DNA of 34,084 nucleotides, from NCBI GenBank assembly GCA_964634885.1, contig CAZWLN010000049.1:1-34084 (forward strand), in the 5' to 3' direction. Below, piece by piece: positions 23,116 through 30,392 of the stretch (position 1 is its first letter; every line of letters starts with the position of its first letter). Source of the stretch: DAINRZ01 sp964634885. Its GTDB lineage: Bacteria > Bacteroidota > Ignavibacteria > Kapaibacteriales > UBA2268. The position numbers and the translations under genes are program-made. The notes under the pieces were generated by a model that was not told the origin of the DNA, ran no database searches, and worked only from the letters and a program-made list of their open reading frames with translations.

Positions 23116-23967
23116 TCATATTAACATCTGTTCAGCAGTCATGTACTCCAGCTCTTTAAACTTTGATTTTGCAGTAACATACCCGATTTCGATCAGCTCT
23201 TTTGCTTTGCCGAAATTATAGGCTTTGAAACTGCCTGTGTCAGGTTCGATTAGTATATCCGGCCTGGCTAACTTCATCGAGTAATCCGCAATTTGTACCT
23301 GGACAATGACAAACATCCTGTAAAGAAGTCTGAGAAAAGTCAGGTCACGGGAAGAATGGCTGCCGCCGTTCCGGTTCTTTCCTTCCCTGTAAGGGCCAAT
23401 ATTCCTGTGATTTACAGCAATCACGAAATTCACGTCTTTTTTCCTGGCAACGTCCACTGGAAGGGGATTGACCAGGCCGCCGTCCACAAGCAGCATTCTG
23501 CCGGAGGTTACCGGAGAAAAAATAACCGGTACGGCAATACTTGCTCTGACGGCAGTGAGTAAATCCCCATGTTCAAATACAACCATCCTCCCTGTCCTGA
23601 TGTCGGTAGCAACTGCTGAGAAAGTTGTGTTCAGGTCGCTGAAAGTCCTGTCACCGAAGATTTCGTACAGAAGCCCGGTCAGGAATTTGTCGTTGACAAA
23701 AGAGGATAGGGGAAAAGACGGAGAAAACAGTTTAGCGAATAATTTCCAATTGAACTGCAAGGCCAGTTCTTCGATCTCACCGACGGGCATCCCGGTTGCA
23801 TAAAGCGCCCCGATTAGAGCGCCAATGCTGCAGCCGGCTATGTGTGAGGGCCGGAGGCCTTCCTCTTCTACTGCTTTCAGAACGCCGATGTGAGTCAGGC
23901 CTCTGGCGCCGCCGCTGCCTAAAACCATACCAATCTTTTTATTATATTGTCCTGTTGTGTTTTCCAT
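23116..23967 (-). CDS. Patatin-like phospholipase (RssA/NTE family)
   Basis: 283 residues. Motifs: oxyanion glycine-rich loop GSGGARGLTHIGVLKA (17-32), nucleophile elbow GCSIG with Ser47, and the catalytic Asp in VDGG (LLVDGGLVNPLPVDVA). This is the Ser-Asp dyad of lipid acyl hydrolases; a cytoplasmic or membrane-peripheral serine esterase is expected. There is no signal peptide. It begins 28 bp after the tolC-like stop on the same strand and is probably the last gene of the efflux operon. A link to membrane lipid remodelling is only an inference. Confidence 0.85.
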   Translation of the reverse strand: MENTTGQYNKKIGMVLGSGGARGLTHIGVLKAVEEEGLRPSHIAGCSIGALIGALYATGMPVGEIEELALQFNWKLFAKLFSPSFPLSSFVNDKFLTGLLYEIFGDRTFSDLNTTFSAVATDIRTGRMVVFEHGDLLTAVRASIAVPVIFSPVTSGRMLLVDGGLVNPLPVDVARKKDVNFVIAVNHRNIGPYREGKNRNGGSHSSRDLTFLRLLYRMFVIVQVQIADYSMKLARPDILIEPDTGSFKAYNFGKAKELIEIGYVTAKSKFKELEYMTAEQMLI

Positions 23968-23995
23968 TGCTTTACCAGGCTTAATGGACAGTGTC

Positions 23996-25345
23996 CTATC
24001 TGCCCGTTACTTTCAGGTATGCCGAAAGTGTAACGAGGTATTTGGCATTTGTCTCGGTAATCTGGTCCTGTGTCTGTTGCAGTAAAGCCTGTGCTTCGAG
24101 AAGGTCGGAAAGTGTGATGATGCCGCTTTTGTAGCCGTCTTCGTTCACTCTCAGGTTCTCCTCTGCCTGTGCTTTCGACTCCAGATTGAGCAGGTACTGG
24201 TCGTAAGTGTCGGACAGGTCCTGCCAGGCCTTCTGCATTTGCAGGATTAGCAGTTCGGAGTTGTCCCTGAGGCTGTTCTCGGCAATCTTCTCCTTGAGCT
24301 TCCTTTCTTCCAGTTCATAGGAGCCGCCCCACCAGTTGGAGATGGGTACGGAGACGGTGCCGAATATCAGCCCGAGGGCGCGTCCGTCGGCTTCGTCCGT
24401 TTTCATATACATGCCGCTAAGGCCTACTGCTGCCTGAGGAAGGTATTCGCCGCGTTTCAGTTCGGTTTGCAGTTTTTCTGCTTCAACGGACTTTTCAAGC
24501 AATGAATACTCTGTCCTGTTCCTGAGGGCTTCGTTGTTGTCGATGCGGTAATTCTGAGGCGGTACTGCGTGCTTCAATGTGTCTGCAAGTGCAATTGTGC
24601 TGTCGTATGCCATTCCGATATGCTGGCAGAAAGCCATCAGGGCCAGTTTCCTGCCGTTGTTGAGTTTTGACCTGTTGAGGCGGATCTCGCTGAGTTTCAA
24701 TTTCACCCTGAGTACATCGTTTTTCATGGCTACTCCAGCTTTATATGCATCTTCAACCTGGAATAGGATTCTGTTGAGCAATTCCTCGTATTTGTCGATG
24801 GTCCTGTTCTTTTCGTCGAGTGAGACAATCATCCAGTATTGTTCTTCTGTTTTGCGTATGATCTCGTCCGAAGACAACCTGTCCTTCATCACAGAAACTT
24901 CCTCTCCCAGAGCTGCCAGTTCGTTGCCTGTAGTAATCCTGCCACCTGCGTACAGCGGCTGAATGACGTTGAGGAATCCGACGAGGCCTTTCTTCATAAG
25001 GGACGTTGACATGCTCGGGAAGTAAGCAAACTGCGTAGGATGGAGAAGGTTGGCAGGGTTACCGTCGTAAACCGGCAGGTTGCCGCCCTGGGTATTGGTT
25101 TCCATCAGTCCCTCGTTCGCGTACCAGGTCATTCCTCCGGCGCTTACGCTGGGAAAGTAGTTCGTATAGGCAGACTCCCTGACCTGTTTCGAGGCTTCCA
25201 TCTCAAGTTTGCTGTTCCTGCTTTTGGCGTTGTTCTTCAGTGCGAGCTGCGTACATTCGCTGAGGGACAGTTTGTTCTGTGCCGTGAGCTGCCCGCAAAA
25301 GCACAAGAGTAAAGCAGCCAGCAGTATTGAATTTATTTTTTTCAT
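23996..25345 (-). CDS. TolC-family outer-membrane efflux protein
   Basis: 449 residues. Signal peptide (MKKINSILLAALLLCFCGQL, cleaved after TAQ) and two outer-membrane efflux protein (OEP) repeats with long helical heptads; the first begins LSLSECTQLALKNNAKSRN, and the C-terminal half includes QAQALLQQTQDQITETNAKY. It would form the trimeric outer-membrane exit duct of the RND pump encoded upstream. Its ATG overlaps the TGA of the RND gene by 4 bases (ATGA) and GAAGGTG lies just upstream, so coupling is tight. Confidence 0.88.
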   Translation of the reverse strand: MKKINSILLAALLLCFCGQLTAQNKLSLSECTQLALKNNAKSRNSKLEMEASKQVRESAYTNYFPSVSAGGMTWYANEGLMETNTQGGNLPVYDGNPANLLHPTQFAYFPSMSTSLMKKGLVGFLNVIQPLYAGGRITTGNELAALGEEVSVMKDRLSSDEIIRKTEEQYWMIVSLDEKNRTIDKYEELLNRILFQVEDAYKAGVAMKNDVLRVKLKLSEIRLNRSKLNNGRKLALMAFCQHIGMAYDSTIALADTLKHAVPPQNYRIDNNEALRNRTEYSLLEKSVEAEKLQTELKRGEYLPQAAVGLSGMYMKTDEADGRALGLIFGTVSVPISNWWGGSYELEERKLKEKIAENSLRDNSELLILQMQKAWQDLSDTYDQYLLNLESKAQAEENLRVNEDGYKSGIITLSDLLEAQALLQQTQDQITETNAKYLVTLSAYLKVTGR

Positions 25346-28300
25346 GCTAATTCACCTTCTTCAATTTTTTCAAAATCTTTCCTGTGGAACAGGTAGTACA
25401 GTACCGGTAGCACCAGCAGCGAGAGTACAAGGCCGACAATCAGGCCCATGCAGATTGCGGCGCCGAGCGGCCCCCACAAGGGCGAACGGCTGATGATCAT
25501 CGGGACGACGCCGACGGCAGCTGCCGCCGAGGTAAGGAATATCGGGCGCATCCTTCTTTTGGCTGCTGACAGTGCTGCTTCTTCGAGCGAATGGCCATGT
25601 TCCCTCCTCAGTTCCTCGGCGTATGAGACGTAGATGATGCCGTTACGGACGACGATGCCGATGAGGCCGATCAATCCGATCAATGCCGTTACCCCGAAGG
25701 GGTAGCCGGTAATGAACACGCCAAGAGCCGCGCCGAAGATGCACAGAGGCATTGTCATCATTATGAGGATGGCGGTTTTTACTTTCCTGAACTGGAACAG
25801 CAGAATAATGAATATTATTGCTATGCTGATGGCAAGGGAGTAATAGAGCGGGGTAACCTCGTCCACCTGTGTTTCATATTCGCCGCCATAGCCGATTGAC
25901 ACGCCTTCCGGCAGCTTCAGGCTCTCGACCATCGGCCTTACTTCGTTGAATACTTTAGCTGAGTAAACGCCTCTTTCCACATCGACGCGGACGGTAATTG
26001 TCCTGACACCGTTACGGCGGACAATCTCACCTTCGGTCCATTCCTGCTTCAGGTCGGCAATCTGTCTCACCTGCGCGGAAGAAATGAGGAAAGGAGACGT
26101 TACATACTGGTTCATGATGTCGTCCACTGAGGTCTTTGTTTTACTATCGACTTTGAGGTTGACGTTAACGGGGTAATCGCCTTCCCAGACTGTCGAGACC
26201 GGAAATCCTTTAGTGCCGACAAGCAGGGAGTAGTCAAGTATCTGCTTGGAATAGCCCAGGCGGGTAGCCTCGTCATCCTTCAGTTCGAGCCTGACAGCCT
26301 GAAGAGGCTGTTCATAGTCTGTGCGTACCCACTTGACGCCTTTAACGCCATGCATCATTCCGGCTATTTTCTCTGCCACCCTCTTGATCTGGGATATGCT
26401 GTCGCCGGAAACCCGGATTTCAATCGGAGCTTTAGCCGGCATCATCTCGAGCTGTTTCCATTTGACATATGCCCGCGGGTTGTTGTCGCTGTATTTCTTA
26501 CTGTAATCATCCAATATATTCTTTGTTGCCTCGCTCGATTCTGTTATAACGAGCAACTGGCCGAAATGCTTACCGGGGAAGTTCGGGGCATACAGGGTAT
26601 TGAACCTCGGAGAGCTTGAACCCACGAAGGCCGCTACTTCCTTCACTCGTTTGTCGTTCATCAGCAGTTTCTCAATGTCTTTCATTACACTGTCGGTCTG
26701 TTTCAGGGAACTGCCCACGGGAAGGAAAACCTCCACGGCGAACTGGTTCCTTTCGAAGGCAGGGAAGGGCTGCTGGGGGCATATTGCAAGTATTCCCAGG
26801 CCGGCGACAAAGGAAAGCGCACCTACGGAGACTATTGTCTTCTTTTTCCTGAAGGCCATTGCCAGTACCCTGTCGTAGAAGTTCTGCAGCCCGTTCAGGA
26901 AACGGCTTTTCAGGCCTTTGTTCCCGTCGCCCTTTATGCCGGTTTTAATGAAGGTATAGCTCAACAGCGGGACTAAGACGACGGAGACCACCAGTGAGAA
27001 CATTAATGCATAGGTTACGGTCAGCGGCAGTGAACGGACGAAGTCTCCGGCGGTACCGATCATCATATAGGACATCGGCACGAAGGTGGAGAGGATGATC
27101 AGGGTAGCGGAAAATACGGAACCGAACAGGTCCGTAACGCTTTGCGACGCTGCCTGGTAAGGAGTAATGCCATTGTCGAGTTTCTCGACGTAGTTGTCGA
27201 TGATGACAATGGCGTTGTCCACCACCATTCCCAGTACTATTATCAACCCTGCAAGCGATACTGTCTGGAGGTCGATGCCCGAAATCCACATCAAGCCCAG
27301 GGTAATGAATATTGAGATTGGGATGGCCGAGGCTGCCACTAAGGCAACGCGACGCGGCAAAAGCAGTACCGTAACGAGAATTACGGAGATGATTGCCAGG
27401 AAAAATTCCTTAAGGAAATTGTATATTGACTGGGAGACAAAATCCGGCATATCGGATATAACACCGATATTGACGTCCGACGGAACGCTTGCCTTAAATT
27501 TTTCGATTTCCTTCTGAACCTCGTCCCCGTACTGAACAATGTTGTTGCCGGGCAGCATTTCCACGGAAACAATGAGGCACTTCTTACCGTTGAAACGGAT
27601 GTAAGAATCGGGGTCGGGGTATTCCCTTACGACTTTACCAATGTCCTTTACCCTTACTACATTGCCTGTAGGGTCGGAAAAGACGATCTGGTTGGCAATG
27701 TCATTCTCGGACATGAAGCTGGATGGGATATGAATCGGCCTGATGAATTTTCCGTTGTCGATCTCACCGGCGTAGCTTACGCCGCTTTGAGGCTTGAGCG
27801 CAGCAAGCACCATCAGTGGCTTAATGCCGTAAGCCGTCAATTTAGTGTCGTCGATGTAAACATTAATCTCTTCCTTGCGCGAGCCGAACTGTTTAATGCG
27901 TGATGTTGCGGGAATTTTCCTTACGCCCTCCTCGAATTTCTCCACGTACTTTTCCAGTTCTTTGTATGTCTTGGTTTCCGACTCGACAGCAATCAGCATC
28001 GCCGACGTATTGCCGAAGTCGTCGTCTGCAGTCAGGGACATTACACCTGAAGGAAGCTGGCCCTTCAGTTCGTTCAGTCCATGGCGCAGCTTAGTCCAGA
28101 ACGCTTTCGGGTCCTTCTCCTTTTTATTAACCTCGACATACATGACCATTACATTTTCTTTTGAGATGGACTGTGTCTTTCTTTTGTCAACGGCCTCGTA
28201 CTGGAAGAGGTAGCTCTCGACCTTTTTCGTAAGCTGTTCCTCCACTTCTTCGGAGGTGGCGCCGGGATAGATGCCGATGATCAACCCCTGCCGTATCTCG

Positions 28301-28431
28301 AACTGTGGAAATTCATCACGCGGCATCTGTATCAGGGCTACTACTCCGTAGAGAACCAGCAAAGCAGTAATGACAATAATAATCTGTTTGTAGCGGAGAA
28401 TCAGTTCAATCAGTGTTTTCTTGTTTTTCAT
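25342..28431 (-). CDS. RND-family efflux permease (AcrB/HAE1-like)
   Basis: 1029 residues with the two-fold repeated RND layout: TM1 near 12-34, a large periplasmic loop, six helices at about 330-480, TM7 near 535, a second large periplasmic loop, and C-terminal helices to 1015. The inner-membrane proton-relay stretch is GMVVDNAIVIIDN, i.e. Asp405-Asn406 where AcrB has Asp407-Asp408. The C-terminal ALIGLIGLIGIVVRNGIIYV corresponds to TM10. The sequence is closest to the RND permeases of Bacteroidota drug/metabolite efflux; there is no heavy-metal (CusA) Met cluster visible. AAGGA 8 bases before ATG; 16 bp after the membrane fusion protein gene. Confidence 0.9.
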   Translation of the reverse strand: MKNKKTLIELILRYKQIIIVITALLVLYGVVALIQMPRDEFPQFEIRQGLIIGIYPGATSEEVEEQLTKKVESYLFQYEAVDKRKTQSISKENVMVMYVEVNKKEKDPKAFWTKLRHGLNELKGQLPSGVMSLTADDDFGNTSAMLIAVESETKTYKELEKYVEKFEEGVRKIPATSRIKQFGSRKEEINVYIDDTKLTAYGIKPLMVLAALKPQSGVSYAGEIDNGKFIRPIHIPSSFMSENDIANQIVFSDPTGNVVRVKDIGKVVREYPDPDSYIRFNGKKCLIVSVEMLPGNNIVQYGDEVQKEIEKFKASVPSDVNIGVISDMPDFVSQSIYNFLKEFFLAIISVILVTVLLLPRRVALVAASAIPISIFITLGLMWISGIDLQTVSLAGLIIVLGMVVDNAIVIIDNYVEKLDNGITPYQAASQSVTDLFGSVFSATLIILSTFVPMSYMMIGTAGDFVRSLPLTVTYALMFSLVVSVVLVPLLSYTFIKTGIKGDGNKGLKSRFLNGLQNFYDRVLAMAFRKKKTIVSVGALSFVAGLGILAICPQQPFPAFERNQFAVEVFLPVGSSLKQTDSVMKDIEKLLMNDKRVKEVAAFVGSSSPRFNTLYAPNFPGKHFGQLLVITESSEATKNILDDYSKKYSDNNPRAYVKWKQLEMMPAKAPIEIRVSGDSISQIKRVAEKIAGMMHGVKGVKWVRTDYEQPLQAVRLELKDDEATRLGYSKQILDYSLLVGTKGFPVSTVWEGDYPVNVNLKVDSKTKTSVDDIMNQYVTSPFLISSAQVRQIADLKQEWTEGEIVRRNGVRTITVRVDVERGVYSAKVFNEVRPMVESLKLPEGVSIGYGGEYETQVDEVTPLYYSLAISIAIIFIILLFQFRKVKTAILIMMTMPLCIFGAALGVFITGYPFGVTALIGLIGLIGIVVRNGIIYVSYAEELRREHGHSLEEAALSAAKRRMRPIFLTSAAAAVGVVPMIISRSPLWGPLGAAICMGLIVGLVLSLLVLPVLYYLFHRKDFEKIEEGELA

Positions 28432-28447
28432 GGTTTATTTCCTTCGG

Positions 28448-29503
28448 TTAGCGATTAACGATTTGAACTGACGAGTTGTCCACGATCCTCTGCTGGCTGG
28501 CAACAACCACCTGCTCGCCTGAAGACAGCCCTTCTGTGACTTCGACGCCTTCCGACAGCAATTTGCCGGTTTTGATATATTTCCTTGTAGCTTTGCCGTT
28601 ACTTACTACATAGACATAGTTCTTACCTAATTCATCGACGAGTACGGCATTGTTTGGTACCGACAGCCTTGTTGTGTCTGCCTGTTTGTTGCTGAATTTT
28701 ATATCGCAGATCATTCCCGGCTTCAGCTTGCGGTCCTTATTGTTCAAAGCAATTTTCACCTTGTAAGTGTGTGCGACAGGGTCAGCGATTATGCCGATTT
28801 CTTCCACTTTCCCGGTGAATTCTGTGTTGTCGAGTGCACGTATTTTAACTTTGGCTTCTTCTCCCCTGGCAATTGAGGATATTTCGCCCTCGGAGACAGA
28901 CACTTTTGCGTAAACCTTGTCTATGTTAATAATAGTTAAATATGTCATATTGGGTATGCTGCTCATACCGGGTTCGATGGCCCTTTTGCCGACAACGCCG
29001 CTGATTGGTGCGTAGAGCCTGCAGTCGTTCAGGCTGGAACGGGCAATCGACACGGCAGACTTTGCCTGCTGGAGGCCTGTCTCGACTTCCACGAATTTGA
29101 TTTCCTGCAGGCTGCCGTTTTTGTACATCGGCAGCAGGCGGTTGTATGCGTCTTCTGCCTGCTTTTCCGCAGCCAGCATTGTCTCAAGGGCATTCCTGTA
29201 AGTTGCGTCGTTGATGTATGCAAGTAACTGTCCTTTGCTTACACGGTCTCCCTCAGACACGAGTACTTTCGATACATTGCCTACGACAGAGAAGCTCAGT
29301 TGTGCCGATTCCGATTCCTCGATTGTTCCGCTGTAGGGTATGTCAATGTTCCCGTCGATTGCTTTTACCAGCTGTACTTCCACTGCCTGCTGTTTTTCGC
29401 TCAGGCTCCGGTTCTTCGCTTCTCCGTCGCCACATGAATAGAGCTGCAGTGATGCGGCTGCTGCGAGTATCATCAGGTAAAGTCTTGCCGAATGCTTTTT
29501 CAT
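28448..29503 (-). CDS. Efflux RND periplasmic adaptor (membrane fusion protein) lipoprotein
   Basis: 351 residues. Signal peptide with a lipobox-like LYSC at 21-24 (lipid attachment likely). Then the HlyD/AcrA layout: beta-barrel and lipoyl halves (SFSVVGNVSKVLVSEGDRVS and YAPISGVVGKRAIEPGM), a short alpha-hairpin between them (YRNALETMLAAEKQAED), and the membrane-proximal domain with LKPGMICDIKF. It bridges the RND pump and the TolC channel. AAGGA lies before the ATG. First gene of the MFP-RND-TolC-patatin operon; the 194-bp leader carries three box-like repeats described at 29522-29694. Confidence 0.9.
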   Translation of the reverse strand: MKKHSARLYLMILAAAASLQLYSCGDGEAKNRSLSEKQQAVEVQLVKAIDGNIDIPYSGTIEESESAQLSFSVVGNVSKVLVSEGDRVSKGQLLAYINDATYRNALETMLAAEKQAEDAYNRLLPMYKNGSLQEIKFVEVETGLQQAKSAVSIARSSLNDCRLYAPISGVVGKRAIEPGMSSIPNMTYLTIINIDKVYAKVSVSEGEISSIARGEEAKVKIRALDNTEFTGKVEEIGIIADPVAHTYKVKIALNNKDRKLKPGMICDIKFSNKQADTTRLSVPNNAVLVDELGKNYVYVVSNGKATRKYIKTGKLLSEGVEVTEGLSSGEQVVVASQQRIVDNSSVQIVNR

Positions 29504-29521
29504 GTTTTTCCTTGTATTAAT

Positions 29522-29561
29522 TGAACTAAATAAGTTTTCTGGTCGGTATCAGGTAAAAAAA
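29522..29561. promoter_or_regulatory. Operator-like box 1 upstream of the efflux operon
   Basis: TGAACTAAATAAGTTTTCTG followed by GTCGGTATCAGGT and a run of A. A close copy lies at 29653-29694. It ends 19 bp before the start of the membrane fusion protein gene. It shares ACTAAAWWAGTTTT with the palindrome in front of tetR (30306-30324), which makes binding by the adjacent TetR regulator likely. Confidence 0.5.
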
Positions 29562-29564
29562 TAT

Positions 29565-29595
29565 AGTTCATTTACTATTGTATTGTAAATGAACT
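29565..29595. promoter_or_regulatory. 31-bp perfect inverted repeat between tetR and efflux genes
   Basis: AGTTCATTTAC (29565-29575), 9-nt spacer TATTGTATT, GTAAATGAACT (29585-29595): 11-bp arms without mismatch. On the minus strand it is followed by TATATTTTTTT, so it could end the tetR transcript. It also contains TGAACTAAAA, related to boxes 1 and 2, so it could be an operator. Confidence 0.6.
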
Positions 29596-29652
29596 AAAAC
29601 TTTTATTATATATGGTATTATGATGCTTTTCACTTTGTCGCCTTTGTAAAGA

Positions 29653-29694
29653 ATGAACTAAATTAGTTTTTTGGTCGGTCAGGTATAAAAAAAA
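29653..29694. promoter_or_regulatory. Operator-like box 2 downstream of tetR
   Basis: TGAACTAAATTAGTTTTTTG followed by GTCGGTCAGGT and a run of A. It is a near copy of 29522-29561, 131 bp away, and lies 3 bp beyond the tetR stop codon. Confidence 0.5.
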
Positions 29695-29697
29695 TTG

Positions 29698-30270
29698 TTA
29701 CCTCTTTTCCAGTCCTTTGAACATCATGTTCAGCAATACATCAAGGGCATGCTCGATATCATTCATTGGGGGCGTAAACACAAGAGGTGTTTCCATGCTT
29801 CTGAAGGCCGTAACCATTGCAATTGCAGTCAAACGAATGTCCTGGACAGCAAATATGCCTTGTTTACATCCATATTCCAGAATGTTGCCGATTATTGTGA
29901 TCTCTTCTTCATCCAATTTTTTCCTGATTTTGTTGATCGATTCATAATGCTTGAGGTAGTCGTCTTTCAGGGCGCTGTAAAAGTTAAGGAGTTCCCTTAC
30001 ATGCTGAACGCGTGTAGTAATATAGGCTTTCAATTTATCCTGGGGGCTTTGCACCGCATCGATACATTTTTTCAGGGCTGCTTCGACAATAAGCTTCTCT
30101 TTGTTGACTACCGCTTCGAATATCTCCTCTTTGCTTTGGAAATAGTGGTAAATGGTGCCTTTCGCTACGTGTGCAGCCTTGGCTATCTCATCGACTGTGG
30201 TCTTCTCCAGTCCGAAACGCGCGAAGAACTTCTGCGCCGTGGTAATTATCTTTTCCTTTGTCGAACTCAT
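29698..30270 (-). CDS. TetR/AcrR-family transcriptional regulator
   Basis: 190 residues. The N-terminal HTH of the TetR type is clear: TKEKIITTAQKFFARFGLE, TTVDEIAKAAHVAKGTIYHY and FQSKEEIFEAVV. The C-terminal half (about 60-190) is the helical ligand/dimer domain. It lies directly upstream of the RND operon on the same strand and is most likely its repressor. The start of its own transcript carries a perfect palindrome (30306-30324) sharing sequence with two boxes before the efflux genes, which suggests autoregulation. The ATG is preceded by AGGAAAAGAG. Confidence 0.9.
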   Translation of the reverse strand: MSSTKEKIITTAQKFFARFGLEKTTVDEIAKAAHVAKGTIYHYFQSKEEIFEAVVNKEKLIVEAALKKCIDAVQSPQDKLKAYITTRVQHVRELLNFYSALKDDYLKHYESINKIRKKLDEEEITIIGNILEYGCKQGIFAVQDIRLTAIAMVTAFRSMETPLVFTPPMNDIEHALDVLLNMMFKGLEKR

Positions 30271-30305
30271 CTCTCTTTTCCTAGTACATTCGATTGTTCA
30301 AACCG

Positions 30306-30324
30306 ACTAAAATAGTTTTTTAGT
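30306..30324. promoter_or_regulatory. Putative TetR operator palindrome at the tetR promoter
   Basis: ACTAAAA (30306-30312), TAGTT, TTTTAGT (30318-30324). It sits immediately downstream of the -7 box at 30326-30333 on the minus strand, where a bound repressor would block transcription start. Related boxes are found at 29522 and 29653. Confidence 0.5.
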
Positions 30325-30325
30325 A

Positions 30326-30355
30326 CAAATTTAAGGATTAAAACGTTACCGCAAA
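30326..30355 (-). promoter_or_regulatory. Bacteroidota-type promoter for tetR
   Basis: On the minus strand TTTG (30355-30352), 18 nt, then TAAATTTG (30333-30326). The -7 box is a full match to TAnnTTTG; the spacer is one or two bases short of the usual 19-20. Confidence 0.5.
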
Positions 30356-30392
30356 AGAAATATTTTTATGTTTGTTGATAATTTTAAAAAAA

